Assembly: GCA_021800275.1 (NCBI GenBank)
Contig: JAJYZB010000006.1
Location: forward strand, 62,001 to 126,000
Length of the DNA: 64,000 bases
Reading direction: 5' to 3'
From: a bacterium
GTDB taxonomy: Bacteria > Vulcanimicrobiota > JABDET01
Shown piece after piece: positions 1 to 7,761 of the stretch. The notes under the pieces are model-generated. The model made no database searches, was not told where the DNA came from, and worked only from the letters and a program-made list of their open reading frames with translations. A program made the position numbers and the translations under genes. Every line of letters begins with the position of its first letter. The first letter of the stretch is position 1.

Positions 1-611
1 TAATTCCTGTTGAAGTTCAGCAGAGTGGCCCTTCTGTCTTAAGTTTAGACCGCATCAAAACGACCCTTGTCACGTCAGATGAAAACCCTAGAGATGGTGT
101 AACAGCTGCCGCATTAAACAAACTTCCCCCTGCTTTCAAGAAGAATGGAACAGTCCATCCCGGAAATTCTTCAGGAATCACAGATGGAGCAGCAGCCATT
201 ATTTTAATGTCTGAAGAAAAAGCGGCAGAACTGAAAACCCCAATTTTAGCTCGAATTGAAAATTATGCAGTGACAGGCGTGGATCCAACCTTAATGGGGC
301 TTGGTCCGATCAAAGCCGTTCGTCTTTTGGAAAAAAGAGCTGGTGTTTCTGCTCTAGAAGTGGATTTAATTGAACTGGGCGAGGCATTTGCAGTTCAGGT
401 TTTAGCCTGTAATCAAGAGTTGAAACTGGATAGGGCAAAACTCAATGTGAAAGGCGGATTTATTCCTTTAGGTCATCCTATCGGATGTTCAGGAGCCAGA
501 ATTATCGTTACTCTTGTTCATGAAATGAAAAGAAGAAAAGCTTTAACAGGGCTTGCAGCTCTTTGTGTCAGCGGAGGGATGGGAGCAGCCCTTATGTTGA
601 GATTAAATTAG
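1..611 (+). CDS. Thiolase-family acetyl-CoA acyltransferase, 3' part
   Basis: C-terminal ~200 residues of a thiolase; the gene enters from the left edge in frame 3. Thiolases condense or cleave acyl-CoAs through an N-terminal Cys (outside this window), a His and a second Cys. Visible signatures are KNGTVHPGNSSGITDGAAA (thiolase loop), GHPIGCSGAR with the catalytic His, and the C-terminal CVSGGMG with the acid/base Cys. The usual NEAFA motif reads LGEAFA, so the Asn that normally helps hold the oxyanion-hole water is Gly; the family call stays firm but the activity could differ. The gene ends in a strong hairpin and is convergent with the cytochrome gene to its right. Whether it serves biosynthesis or beta-oxidation cannot be told from this fragment. 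Confidence 0.9.
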   Translation, partial: IPVEVQQSGPSVLSLDRIKTTLVTSDENPRDGVTAAALNKLPPAFKKNGTVHPGNSSGITDGAAAIILMSEEKAAELKTPILARIENYAVTGVDPTLMGLGPIKAVRLLEKRAGVSALEVDLIELGEAFAVQVLACNQELKLDRAKLNVKGGFIPLGHPIGCSGARIIVTLVHEMKRRKALTGLAALCVSGGMGAALMLRLN

Positions 612-661
612 AGAAGCCCTTCTTGGGAAGGGCTTCTCTAATTCTGTCACAGTGTTTTTTT
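609..661 (+). terminator. Hairpin terminator of the thiolase gene
   Basis: A perfect 14-bp stem with a 4-base loop (609-640) starts on the thiolase stop codon. A run of eight T follows at 653-660, about 12 bases beyond the stem. The long stem supports termination; the offset T-run makes efficiency uncertain. The convergent gene on the other strand ends at 661. Confidence 0.6.
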
Positions 662-2562
662 TACCGTTTAATCGCTTTTTCAAGAGCTCCTAGACCTGCT
701 GCCATAGCGGCTGAGGTTTTAATGCTGTTCCACCACATGATTGGTTTTCCTTCTCTCATGGTATGACATCTCTGGCAGTAAGGGATATTAGGATTGTCTT
801 TATAAGCCCACATTTGCCCTTTGACTCTTCCCATCAGAAAATCTTTTAAAGTGGCTTGATTGGGCCACCAGATATGATTGGGGTTGTGGTCCTTAACAGA
901 GTAAATGGAGTTGCAGGGGGAAGGTATCCGATCACAAATATGAGGGGGATTATTTAAGTTTTTAATCAGAATATCACCTGTCATCGCATGATAAGCGCTC
1001 CAGGACAAACCAGGAACTCTGCCAGGAGGAGGAACAACAGCAGAAGGGGGAACTGCTTTAAGAATATACACCACATTGGCGATCAGATTGAATTCGCTGG
1101 CAAGAACTCGGGAATCTTTATGAATTTTCTGCAGATCACTTGAAGCGCTTCCTAAAAGAGAAGAGAGTTGGCTTTTACTGGAAGGCGCAGGATGGAGCTG
1201 CTGCACAATTTGCTGAAAATTTTGATCTGTGGATTTGATATTTTTCATCTTTTGATCCCAGACAGAAAATTTCTGAGTGAAAAGGGAAGTCATATAAAGT
1301 TCTCGGAGTTGACTTTTAAGTCTAAACATGGTTGAATTGAGAGTATTGAGTCTCTGAGGCAGCAGCCCACCTAATTTATAAATTTTATAGGTTAATAGTT
1401 TTAACATATTGGGACCATAATGAGAAAGATTATTCGCTGTTTGTTGGGTTGAGCCGGATAGAGCTGCTGTAAAGGAGAGAAGATTTTCATGGAGAGAGGC
1501 AGCAGTTGAAGCAGTTTGAAAAGTAGAGCGAAGTTCATCTTTAATGGCAGCGATTCTTGAAGGGGGAAGGAAAGCTAACTGGATCGGCTTTTTAGCCACC
1601 GGTTTTTTCTTGATGATGGGTTTGTGTTTAATAGCCACTTTGACAGGCTTATGAGTAATGGGTTTTGGTTTAATAACCACCGGTTTTTTCTTCACTGAAA
1701 CTTTGATAGGTTTTGGGGAAACCTTTACAGGTTTATGGACCGGTTTGAGTTTTACAGCCACTTTCTGTTCTGCAATCCATTTTTTAGCAAAAGTTTCCGT
1801 TTTTCTGTTTCTGTCAAACCAGTAGAAGCCGACCCCTTTTCTGGCAGGATGACATCTCAAACAGTAAGGGACCCGAATGGTATTTTTATAAGGGAACTGC
1901 TGTCCTTTCACTTTTCCTAAAAGAAGATCTAAAAGAGAGGCTCGATCAGGCCAAACAGTATGGGCGGGGTTAGTGTCTTTTCGAGAGTAAGCAGGCCGCG
2001 CAGGAGGTACAAATGCCAGAGGAACTGGATGATGCACTCCGTTTTTCACAATATCTAACACATCATTGATGACCATAAAATTGATGACCATGGCATTGGT
2101 TATTTTATGCAGCTGCCAGGCAGCTGAAGAGGTTAAAGCATGATTCGCTTTTTTGAATTCTTTTTTGAAAGCAGCAGTATGTTTTTTCCATAAATGAAGT
2201 CGTCCTTTAAAAATGGGATAAAACCCTAAGGCTGCAACTTCTTTTTCAAATTCAGTCATGGCTGCATGAAGAGAACGGCTGAGAGCAGGCAGATGGCGAA
2301 AAATCTGCTGCGCTCGTTTAGATTTAGGGGTTCTGTTAAGTATGTGCGCTAACATCAAGGTTTTTCTAAACAACTGCAGCTGATTTCGAGTTATTTTTCG
2401 AGCTGATTTTAAAAGGGCTCTTTCTCCTTTTCTTTTCTGGAGTCTTGCTCTGGAATAAGAAGAAGCATGAGAAACTAGAATGAGAACTGTCAGAAGAGGG
2501 ATCACCAGGAGAGCAAACAGGAATATTATTTTTTTTCTAGATTTAACTTCAAATAACTTCAT
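661..2562 (-). CDS. Membrane-anchored diheme c-type cytochrome with Lys/Pro-rich tether
   Basis: 633 residues, no family recognised. An N-terminal transmembrane segment (about residues 11-31) is followed by a helical region and two homologous heme modules. Module 1 ends in YCLRCH (C234, C237, H238) and module 2 in YCQRCH (C596, C599, H600). Each CxxCH is preceded by a matching stretch: D-x-N-P-x-H, WP, L-x-D-x-L-x-G-x-V-K-G-Q. Between the modules, residues 271-326 are a strongly basic KP/KPV repeat tract that resembles the periplasm-spanning linker of TonB. Topology suggests inner-membrane anchoring with the hemes in the periplasm. It follows a DUF1848 gene by 4 bases and lies downstream of mtrA-mtrB-like genes, so a role in moving electrons to that conduit is inferred, not shown. 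Axial ligands beyond the CxxCH His are not evident. Confidence 0.7.
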   Translation of the reverse strand: MKLFEVKSRKKIIFLFALLVIPLLTVLILVSHASSYSRARLQKRKGERALLKSARKITRNQLQLFRKTLMLAHILNRTPKSKRAQQIFRHLPALSRSLHAAMTEFEKEVAALGFYPIFKGRLHLWKKHTAAFKKEFKKANHALTSSAAWQLHKITNAMVINFMVINDVLDIVKNGVHHPVPLAFVPPARPAYSRKDTNPAHTVWPDRASLLDLLLGKVKGQQFPYKNTIRVPYCLRCHPARKGVGFYWFDRNRKTETFAKKWIAEQKVAVKLKPVHKPVKVSPKPIKVSVKKKPVVIKPKPITHKPVKVAIKHKPIIKKKPVAKKPIQLAFLPPSRIAAIKDELRSTFQTASTAASLHENLLSFTAALSGSTQQTANNLSHYGPNMLKLLTYKIYKLGGLLPQRLNTLNSTMFRLKSQLRELYMTSLFTQKFSVWDQKMKNIKSTDQNFQQIVQQLHPAPSSKSQLSSLLGSASSDLQKIHKDSRVLASEFNLIANVVYILKAVPPSAVVPPPGRVPGLSWSAYHAMTGDILIKNLNNPPHICDRIPSPCNSIYSVKDHNPNHIWWPNQATLKDFLMGRVKGQMWAYKDNPNIPYCQRCHTMREGKPIMWWNSIKTSAAMAAGLGALEKAIKR

Positions 2563-2566
2563 TTTT

Positions 2567-3574
2567 TCACATCCTTTCTTTTAAATAACCTGCTGCGTTC
2601 TGATAAGCTGGATCATGTTTTGGGGTCCAGTCTTTTAAAAATCGAGCCGGGTCGGGAAGAGAGAGAGAAGATTTAAGGTGTTTTCTTTTTCTTTCCAGAG
2701 CAAGCTCTCTGTTTTCTGTCGCAAAACAGTAAACACAGCCGTGAAGACAGGTGTCATAACTTCCAATATCAATCATTTCACTGCAGGCGCAGGAAACTTC
2801 TCGCCCATGGTTCTGCTCTGCATACGTAGAGACAATGGGAGCCGCCGCAGCAGGCAGGGGAAGATGTTTTTCTCCACCTTCTAAACAAGAAGCTGATTCA
2901 ATGATAAAAGAGGAAGAATCAGATGCAGATGGGGAAGCGTACTCTATTCTTGAAGAGATCAACCTGATATTGGCTTGATTCGCGATCCATTTCAATGAGA
3001 GCAGAAAAGTCTTCAATTCTTCTTCATGAAGTTTTAAAGGAAGAGATGGAAGTTTGGAAGCGCTGGTTTCAGATTCATAAACTCCAAAATCAAAAAAACA
3101 TTTGTAAGTATATCCGCTTAAAGCCTGCGCAATTTTAGCAAATTGTTCTAAAATAAATGATGGCGGGGTTTTCTCCGTAAAGACAATGGGATCAAATCTC
3201 CAGTGAACCTGATGAATGGAAGTGCGAAGAGCCAGTTCTTTAAACGTTTTTAAACTGGTTTCCAGAGATTGAACACAGGGCTCAAATTCTGTGGGCAGCC
3301 CTGTAATGGTATAATGGAAATCCGCATGGAAATTATTTTTCCCCAGAAATTCAACGCATTTGAAAAAAGGCTGGTAATTTCTAGACCAGAAAAGGAATCT
3401 ATCCACATCGTCTTTGCGAAGAGATACAAGAGTCGAAGTTCCTGTATAAGGATCCCAAACTTTAACTTTCCCTTCTTTCAGTCTTTCATAAAACCAGGGA
3501 GAATAAAAACCAGGGATATCGGTCCTCATACTGGCTGAAACAATCTTGTGTTTTTTCAAACAACTTTCTTCCAT
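2567..3574 (-). CDS. DUF1848 family protein with CX3CX2C motif
   Basis: 335 residues, recognised as DUF1848 from the N-terminal VSASMRTDIPGFYSPWF, the WDPYTG stretch and HWRFDPI. Near the C terminus, C276-LHG-C280-VY-C283 has the CX3CX2C spacing of radical-SAM [4Fe-4S] sites, as in spore photoproduct lyase-like enzymes; C262 and C264 lie just before it. The substrate is unknown. Residues 211-247 look like a low-complexity Ser/Ala insertion. It begins after GAAGAGGAG, 31 bases beyond the mtrB terminator hairpin, and its stop is 4 bases from the diheme-cytochrome start. The two are therefore probably co-expressed, possibly by readthrough from mtrAB, and a role in cofactor or protein modification for the cytochromes is only a guess. 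Confidence 0.8.
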   Translation of the reverse strand: MEESCLKKHKIVSASMRTDIPGFYSPWFYERLKEGKVKVWDPYTGTSTLVSLRKDDVDRFLFWSRNYQPFFKCVEFLGKNNFHADFHYTITGLPTEFEPCVQSLETSLKTFKELALRTSIHQVHWRFDPIVFTEKTPPSFILEQFAKIAQALSGYTYKCFFDFGVYESETSASKLPSLPLKLHEEELKTFLLSLKWIANQANIRLISSRIEYASPSASDSSSFIIESASCLEGGEKHLPLPAAAAPIVSTYAEQNHGREVSCACSEMIDIGSYDTCLHGCVYCFATENRELALERKRKHLKSSLSLPDPARFLKDWTPKHDPAYQNAAGYLKERM

Positions 3575-3605
3575 TTTATATTCTCCTCTTCAAAGTTCTT
3601 CTCTT

Positions 3606-3643
3606 CAAAAAATTATCCCCCACAAAGGGGGAATAATTTTTTG
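3606..3643 (-). terminator. Terminator after the mtrB-like gene
   Basis: On the minus strand a GC-core hairpin (CCCCC/GGGGG flanked by A/T pairs, loop of 5, one bulged base) ends in a T6 tract 22 bases after the mtrB-like stop. The next gene on the strand starts only 31 bases further, so incomplete termination would let it be transcribed at a reduced level. Confidence 0.65.
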
Positions 3644-3665
3644 AATTTAATCCATAAAACCGATC

Positions 3666-6500
3666 TTAAAATGAAAGGGAATAATAAACTGACTCAGACC
3701 AGACATGACCATTCATCAGGTTGGGAGAATAAACATAAGAATTGAATCCACCTGGAGAAGTAATATACCCTGATGGACAGGCAGGAAGAGGCATTGGGGC
3801 AGAGGCTCCACATTCTGCCGCAATATCAGGAACATTGTTTGAAAACTCATTATACTGAACCGTCAATCCTAAAGAAGCATTTTTCTGGAGCATTCTTTTG
3901 ACATTTAGAGCATAATCATTCTCATTTCCATCAATTCTAGTCATGACTTGAAGATTTGGGAGATCATTGTAAAAGTTAGCAGGAATATTGATATAGCCAA
4001 CCCCTGGGACAAAACTAAGGGCGGGACTGGAAAGATATGGATTCTGAAAAGTCTGGGGCCTTGAATGAGTGTAATTAACCCCTAGATTCCAGTTTTTCCC
4101 TGGAGTCCAGTTAATTCCAGCGTAAATTTCCTGATCTTGAATATTGACTTGATCAATTAAATTATCAGGAACCCCTCCTAGAACAGAACTAGAAGTAACA
4201 GCCCACTGTGCCCACGGCTCAAAAAGCCCAACCCAGAAAGCTGATCCAACTGCTGGAAGACAAGAAGTCGGACTTGGGGCTCCTATACAGGTAGGAAAAG
4301 GAACAGCATAATTCACTGCTTCTGTATCATAAACAGGAGAAACTGACTGCTCCTTATTGATCGTATTGGTGTACCCTGCAAAAAGGGAGAAAGCGCTGGA
4401 AGGGATATAGTTCGCATTAAAACTTAAAGTGCTGGTATTGTCAGAATAAGGATATACCCAACTGGAGTTCGTTTTATCCGCTTCATTCGTATAAGAAAGG
4501 CTCATAAAAACTTGAGAATTCGGACTGTAATTCAAATTCCCATAATATTTCCAGTTATCCATAGGATCTGTTCTGAGCCAGGCATTGTTCGCAAATCTCC
4601 GAAGCACACTGAGGCGATAAGTTAACCCACTGAGAATTGGGCCCCCGATCTTTGCCTGCCAGCGGTATTGATCAAAGGAAAGGGACTCTAGTCCAACAGG
4701 CATTCCAACTGGCCAGCCGGTTGGAGTCATCCCTGTTAAAGCATTGTAGGCTGCAAAAGGATTAAATCCTCCAGCAGGTCCTGCTTCCCCAACAGGATAA
4801 TATCCAGGGACAGTTGGAGGGACATTCACAAACCCATAAACAGGATAAGTAATGGTATTGGTGCCGCAGCCGATCAAAGCTGCTAAACCAGCAGGGAACC
4901 CTGCAGAATTACAGGGAGAAATTAAAATTGGAATAACCTCTGTTGGACCAGCAGCTCCATTAGGAGTATAGGTTACCACATAGCCATTCGAAACTGCTGT
5001 TCCTAATTGATCTCCCTGGAGAGCTGTATTCACAAGAGGATTGAAAGCTGTAAAAATTCGAAGATCATAATAATCTAAGAGCTGGGAATCAGTTTCATGT
5101 TCCCAGCCACCTGATAAGCTGAGGTACTGATTCCCAAAAATTAAATCATACCCAGCAATTAAATTTTCGTCTTTTCTGTGCATGGCATCTAAAATACTAG
5201 AATCAGGAGTTTCATCCCAGTAATCATAATCTAAATAACCATGCCCTGCCTGGCGAAAATTAAAATTAAAAGTTCCTCTCACCTCTTCATTGGTGTATTG
5301 AGGAGAAAGATTCGTAGGGGGCTGCTCAGCAGAAAGCATTGGAGGAACATAAGGAAAAGAAATCGCATCCTGAGTGCCGTAGCTGAAAATCCCTGCGGAT
5401 CGTTTATTCCACTGTTTCCAGTATCCTGAAATTGAATAATTGCTGCTGAATGGAATTCTTAATCCTGCTTGATTTTCACTCCAAAAGGTATCTGCAGCAG
5501 TAGTGGGTAAATCTTCTGATTCAGCACTAAATCCATTGGCAGGAGAAGGGGTTATTCCTGCGGGTCCAGAAGCTGCCAGAAGGTTTGCTTCAGTATAACC
5601 CACCTGTTTATTATCCCAACTGGTAGAAGTGGTGGCAGCATATCCCTGAACAAGGCTGTCTGTATAATTCACTCCAACAGTAGTTCGGGAAAGATTGTTG
5701 TCTCTTCCTACCATTCCATTCCAGTCCCCTGCTGCTGATCCTAAATAATATCCCTGGAGTCCAGTCTGGCTTCTCAAAACATTGGAAAGATAAAACCCAA
5801 GTCCGGAATTTTCAGTATATCGAAGAGAATTTACAATATAATCATCCAGTCTTGGATAATAAGGAAAATTTTGGATATACCCGGGGAGGTACCAGGCTCC
5901 AAGTGGAGCCACAAAAGACCCAGAAGGATACCCAAATAAAGGGGAAAAATCAGCCAACTCTGGATTTGGATCAAATCCATAAAAAACATCTCGATTTAAA
6001 ATTTTCGCGTATCTCAAATTATAAGTCAGATTAGGATCCTGATACCTGACCCTTAACGCTTTATGGAAATCATCTTCATTCATGGCATATCCATTAAAAA
6101 CCCCTCCTGATTTAAGGCGGGCGCCGAACCGCAAACTGTTAATATAAAATCCGTTTTCTAAAGGAGCATAGGGATCTTCTACTGCTGGATTTCCAGAGAT
6201 CGAATTCACATTAAAAGATTCATTGATGCTCACCCCAGGAATTCCTGTTACAAGAGCCGCTAAAAGGGCATTAAAACTGGAGGTTCCGATCCCCCAATTC
6301 GGATCTTTCGCTAATCCTGGAATCCCAAATCCATAGTTTGGATTAATAGGCTGAATAGGGGGAAGTACCTGCGGCTGATAAACCGGACCCCCAGCGGCAG
6401 CAAAACTGGCGAGCGGCAGCGCCAGAATTGAGCTTAGAAAAGCGCACAGAGTCAAGATTCGAGCTAACTTTTGAGTCATTTTTTTGATCATCCTTTTCAT
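3666..6500 (-). CDS. mtrB: MtrB/PioB-like outer-membrane beta-barrel
   Basis: 944 residues with a Sec signal peptide (MKRMIKKMTQ, hydrophobic core to about residue 30, ASFAAA cleavage region). The rest alternates aromatic and polar residues typical of a large beta-barrel, is rich in Tyr/Asn/Gly, and ends in YYSLSF with a terminal Phe, as expected for outer-membrane assembly. It lies 13 bases after a decaheme cytochrome gene, the arrangement of mtrAB/pioAB electron conduits, in which the barrel sheathes the decaheme protein across the outer membrane. ATG at 6500 is chosen because AAAGGGGGGG sits just upstream; an in-frame start at 6545 would overlap the decaheme gene and spoil the signal peptide. 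No N-terminal CxxC, as found in Shewanella MtrB, is seen. A generic porin is the alternative. Confidence 0.75.
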   Translation of the reverse strand: MKRMIKKMTQKLARILTLCAFLSSILALPLASFAAAGGPVYQPQVLPPIQPINPNYGFGIPGLAKDPNWGIGTSSFNALLAALVTGIPGVSINESFNVNSISGNPAVEDPYAPLENGFYINSLRFGARLKSGGVFNGYAMNEDDFHKALRVRYQDPNLTYNLRYAKILNRDVFYGFDPNPELADFSPLFGYPSGSFVAPLGAWYLPGYIQNFPYYPRLDDYIVNSLRYTENSGLGFYLSNVLRSQTGLQGYYLGSAAGDWNGMVGRDNNLSRTTVGVNYTDSLVQGYAATTSTSWDNKQVGYTEANLLAASGPAGITPSPANGFSAESEDLPTTAADTFWSENQAGLRIPFSSNYSISGYWKQWNKRSAGIFSYGTQDAISFPYVPPMLSAEQPPTNLSPQYTNEEVRGTFNFNFRQAGHGYLDYDYWDETPDSSILDAMHRKDENLIAGYDLIFGNQYLSLSGGWEHETDSQLLDYYDLRIFTAFNPLVNTALQGDQLGTAVSNGYVVTYTPNGAAGPTEVIPILISPCNSAGFPAGLAALIGCGTNTITYPVYGFVNVPPTVPGYYPVGEAGPAGGFNPFAAYNALTGMTPTGWPVGMPVGLESLSFDQYRWQAKIGGPILSGLTYRLSVLRRFANNAWLRTDPMDNWKYYGNLNYSPNSQVFMSLSYTNEADKTNSSWVYPYSDNTSTLSFNANYIPSSAFSLFAGYTNTINKEQSVSPVYDTEAVNYAVPFPTCIGAPSPTSCLPAVGSAFWVGLFEPWAQWAVTSSSVLGGVPDNLIDQVNIQDQEIYAGINWTPGKNWNLGVNYTHSRPQTFQNPYLSSPALSFVPGVGYINIPANFYNDLPNLQVMTRIDGNENDYALNVKRMLQKNASLGLTVQYNEFSNNVPDIAAECGASAPMPLPACPSGYITSPGGFNSYVYSPNLMNGHVWSESVYYSLSF

Positions 6501-6513
6501 GTTTTCCCCCCTT

Positions 6514-7461
6514 TTATGGTGTAAAGAAGTTTCTGCTGGTGTCACTGCCGTGAATTGCAGGATGGCAGGCAGAGCAGTCTTGAGCTGTTACAGACCACTG
6601 CAGCGAAGAACCTGTATGGCAGCGGATGCAGAGGGCTGGCTGCGGGAGTCTCCATAAAAATTCTTGGGGAGACCCGTGTGGACTGTGGCAGGCTAAACAC
6701 CCTGCAGTTGTGGAATGAGAGAAAACAAAAGGTCCTGCTTCAGCAGGATGGCAGGCTCCGCAGGATTCAACAGAACGCCTTGCTCCAAAAACCTGGGGGG
6801 CATTTTTCAACATGGTCAGTCTTGAACTAAAATGAGGTTTATGGCAGTCTGTGCAGGTCATTAACCCTTCATTGACTGGGTGGTGGGAAAATTCGTTAAA
6901 CTCTGCTTTTATTCTTAAGTGGCACTGATAGCAGACATCCCTTTCAACAGCGTATTTTAAAAGATACTTATTTTGAGTTGGGACCGCATGAAAACTGTGG
7001 CAGTTCAGACAGTCTAAATGGGCTCCTGCATGGAGAACAGACTGCCCTCTAAAATGGCAGGTCTCACAGAGAGCATTGATTTTAGCGGGGGGCCATGCTG
7101 CAATATTATTGATTTCAGTTGGAGCATTGTCAGCCACATGAAGACTGGCATTTCCATGGCAGTATTCACAGTGGGATGTTCCTTGAATCATGGAATGGAT
7201 GTTCATTTTCCATTCCTTGGGTGTTAACCCAAGTTTGTCGGCATCAACTGGCTGCGGGTGGCAGTTCCAGCAAGCTGAATTTCCAACCGGTTTTGCCCCA
7301 GGGATTAAAATCAGAGATTTTGCAATCTTTCCATTGTGATTAGGGGCAAACCCTGGATTCGTAGGGGTAATATACCCCGCATTTCCTTTCTTCCATAAAA
7401 ATAAGAGGCAGCACAATACTGCCGCCGCAAAAATAAGAAGCTTTTTACTTCTCCTCTCCAT
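6514..7461 (-). CDS. mtrA: Periplasmic decaheme c-type cytochrome, MtrA/PioA/DmsE type
   Basis: 315 residues with a signal peptide (hydrophobic core about residues 8-22) and exactly ten CxxCH motifs: CWNCH, CEYCH, CETCH, CLNCH, CYQCH, CTDCH, CGACH, CLACH, CIRCH and CSACH. Length and heme count match the MtrA/DmsE/PioA family, whose members carry electrons across the outer membrane inside an MtrB-type barrel, either outward to metals or electrodes or inward from Fe(II). The barrel gene follows directly. The start has a strong GGAGGTGG. Upstream lies a promoter with an FNR-like site. No outer-surface cytochrome of the MtrC/OmcA type lies in the window, so the conduit may be the two-part Pio type or may use a distant partner; direction of electron flow cannot be read from sequence. 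Confidence 0.9.
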   Translation of the reverse strand: MERRSKKLLIFAAAVLCCLLFLWKKGNAGYITPTNPGFAPNHNGKIAKSLILIPGAKPVGNSACWNCHPQPVDADKLGLTPKEWKMNIHSMIQGTSHCEYCHGNASLHVADNAPTEINNIAAWPPAKINALCETCHFRGQSVLHAGAHLDCLNCHSFHAVPTQNKYLLKYAVERDVCYQCHLRIKAEFNEFSHHPVNEGLMTCTDCHKPHFSSRLTMLKNAPQVFGARRSVESCGACHPAEAGPFVFSHSTTAGCLACHSPHGSPQEFLWRLPQPALCIRCHTGSSLQWSVTAQDCSACHPAIHGSDTSRNFFTP

Positions 7462-7602
7462 GAACCACCTCCAGGTTAAACTTTAATGATTTATATTTTT
7501 GTTTTATGCGACAATACTACTTAACTATGCATATCCCCTTCTAAGTGAGTGTGGAGCTGCTGCGAAAAAAGTTAAGTAATACAAAGTGCCACGACAAAAA
7601 TC

Positions 7603-7644
7603 ATATTAACATGAAAGAAAAACTTCTGCAATGATCTGGATCAT
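7603..7644 (-). promoter_or_regulatory. Putative promoter with FNR/CRP-type site for mtrAB
   Basis: The 300-base gap between the BNR gene and mtrA holds, on the minus strand, TTGCAG (7626-7631), a 17-base spacer and TAATAT (7603-7608). The palindrome ATGATCCAGATCAT (7631-7644) abuts the -35 element and carries the TGAT-N4-ATCA core of FNR-family sites. Counting from a start 7 bases beyond the -10, its centre falls at -41.5, the classic class II activator position. The leader would be about 135 bases. No regulator gene is in the window, so FNR-type control is inference. Confidence 0.5.
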
Positions 7645-7761
7645 GTATTTAGATTGTTGTGCTAAATTAGGTGTGAATCAGCTTAAATTATTTATGAAAG
7701 TTTTTCTCGTCTTTGGAAGGGTGGCGCTGGAATGTTTTCAGAGTTTCAAGAATTATTCAGG

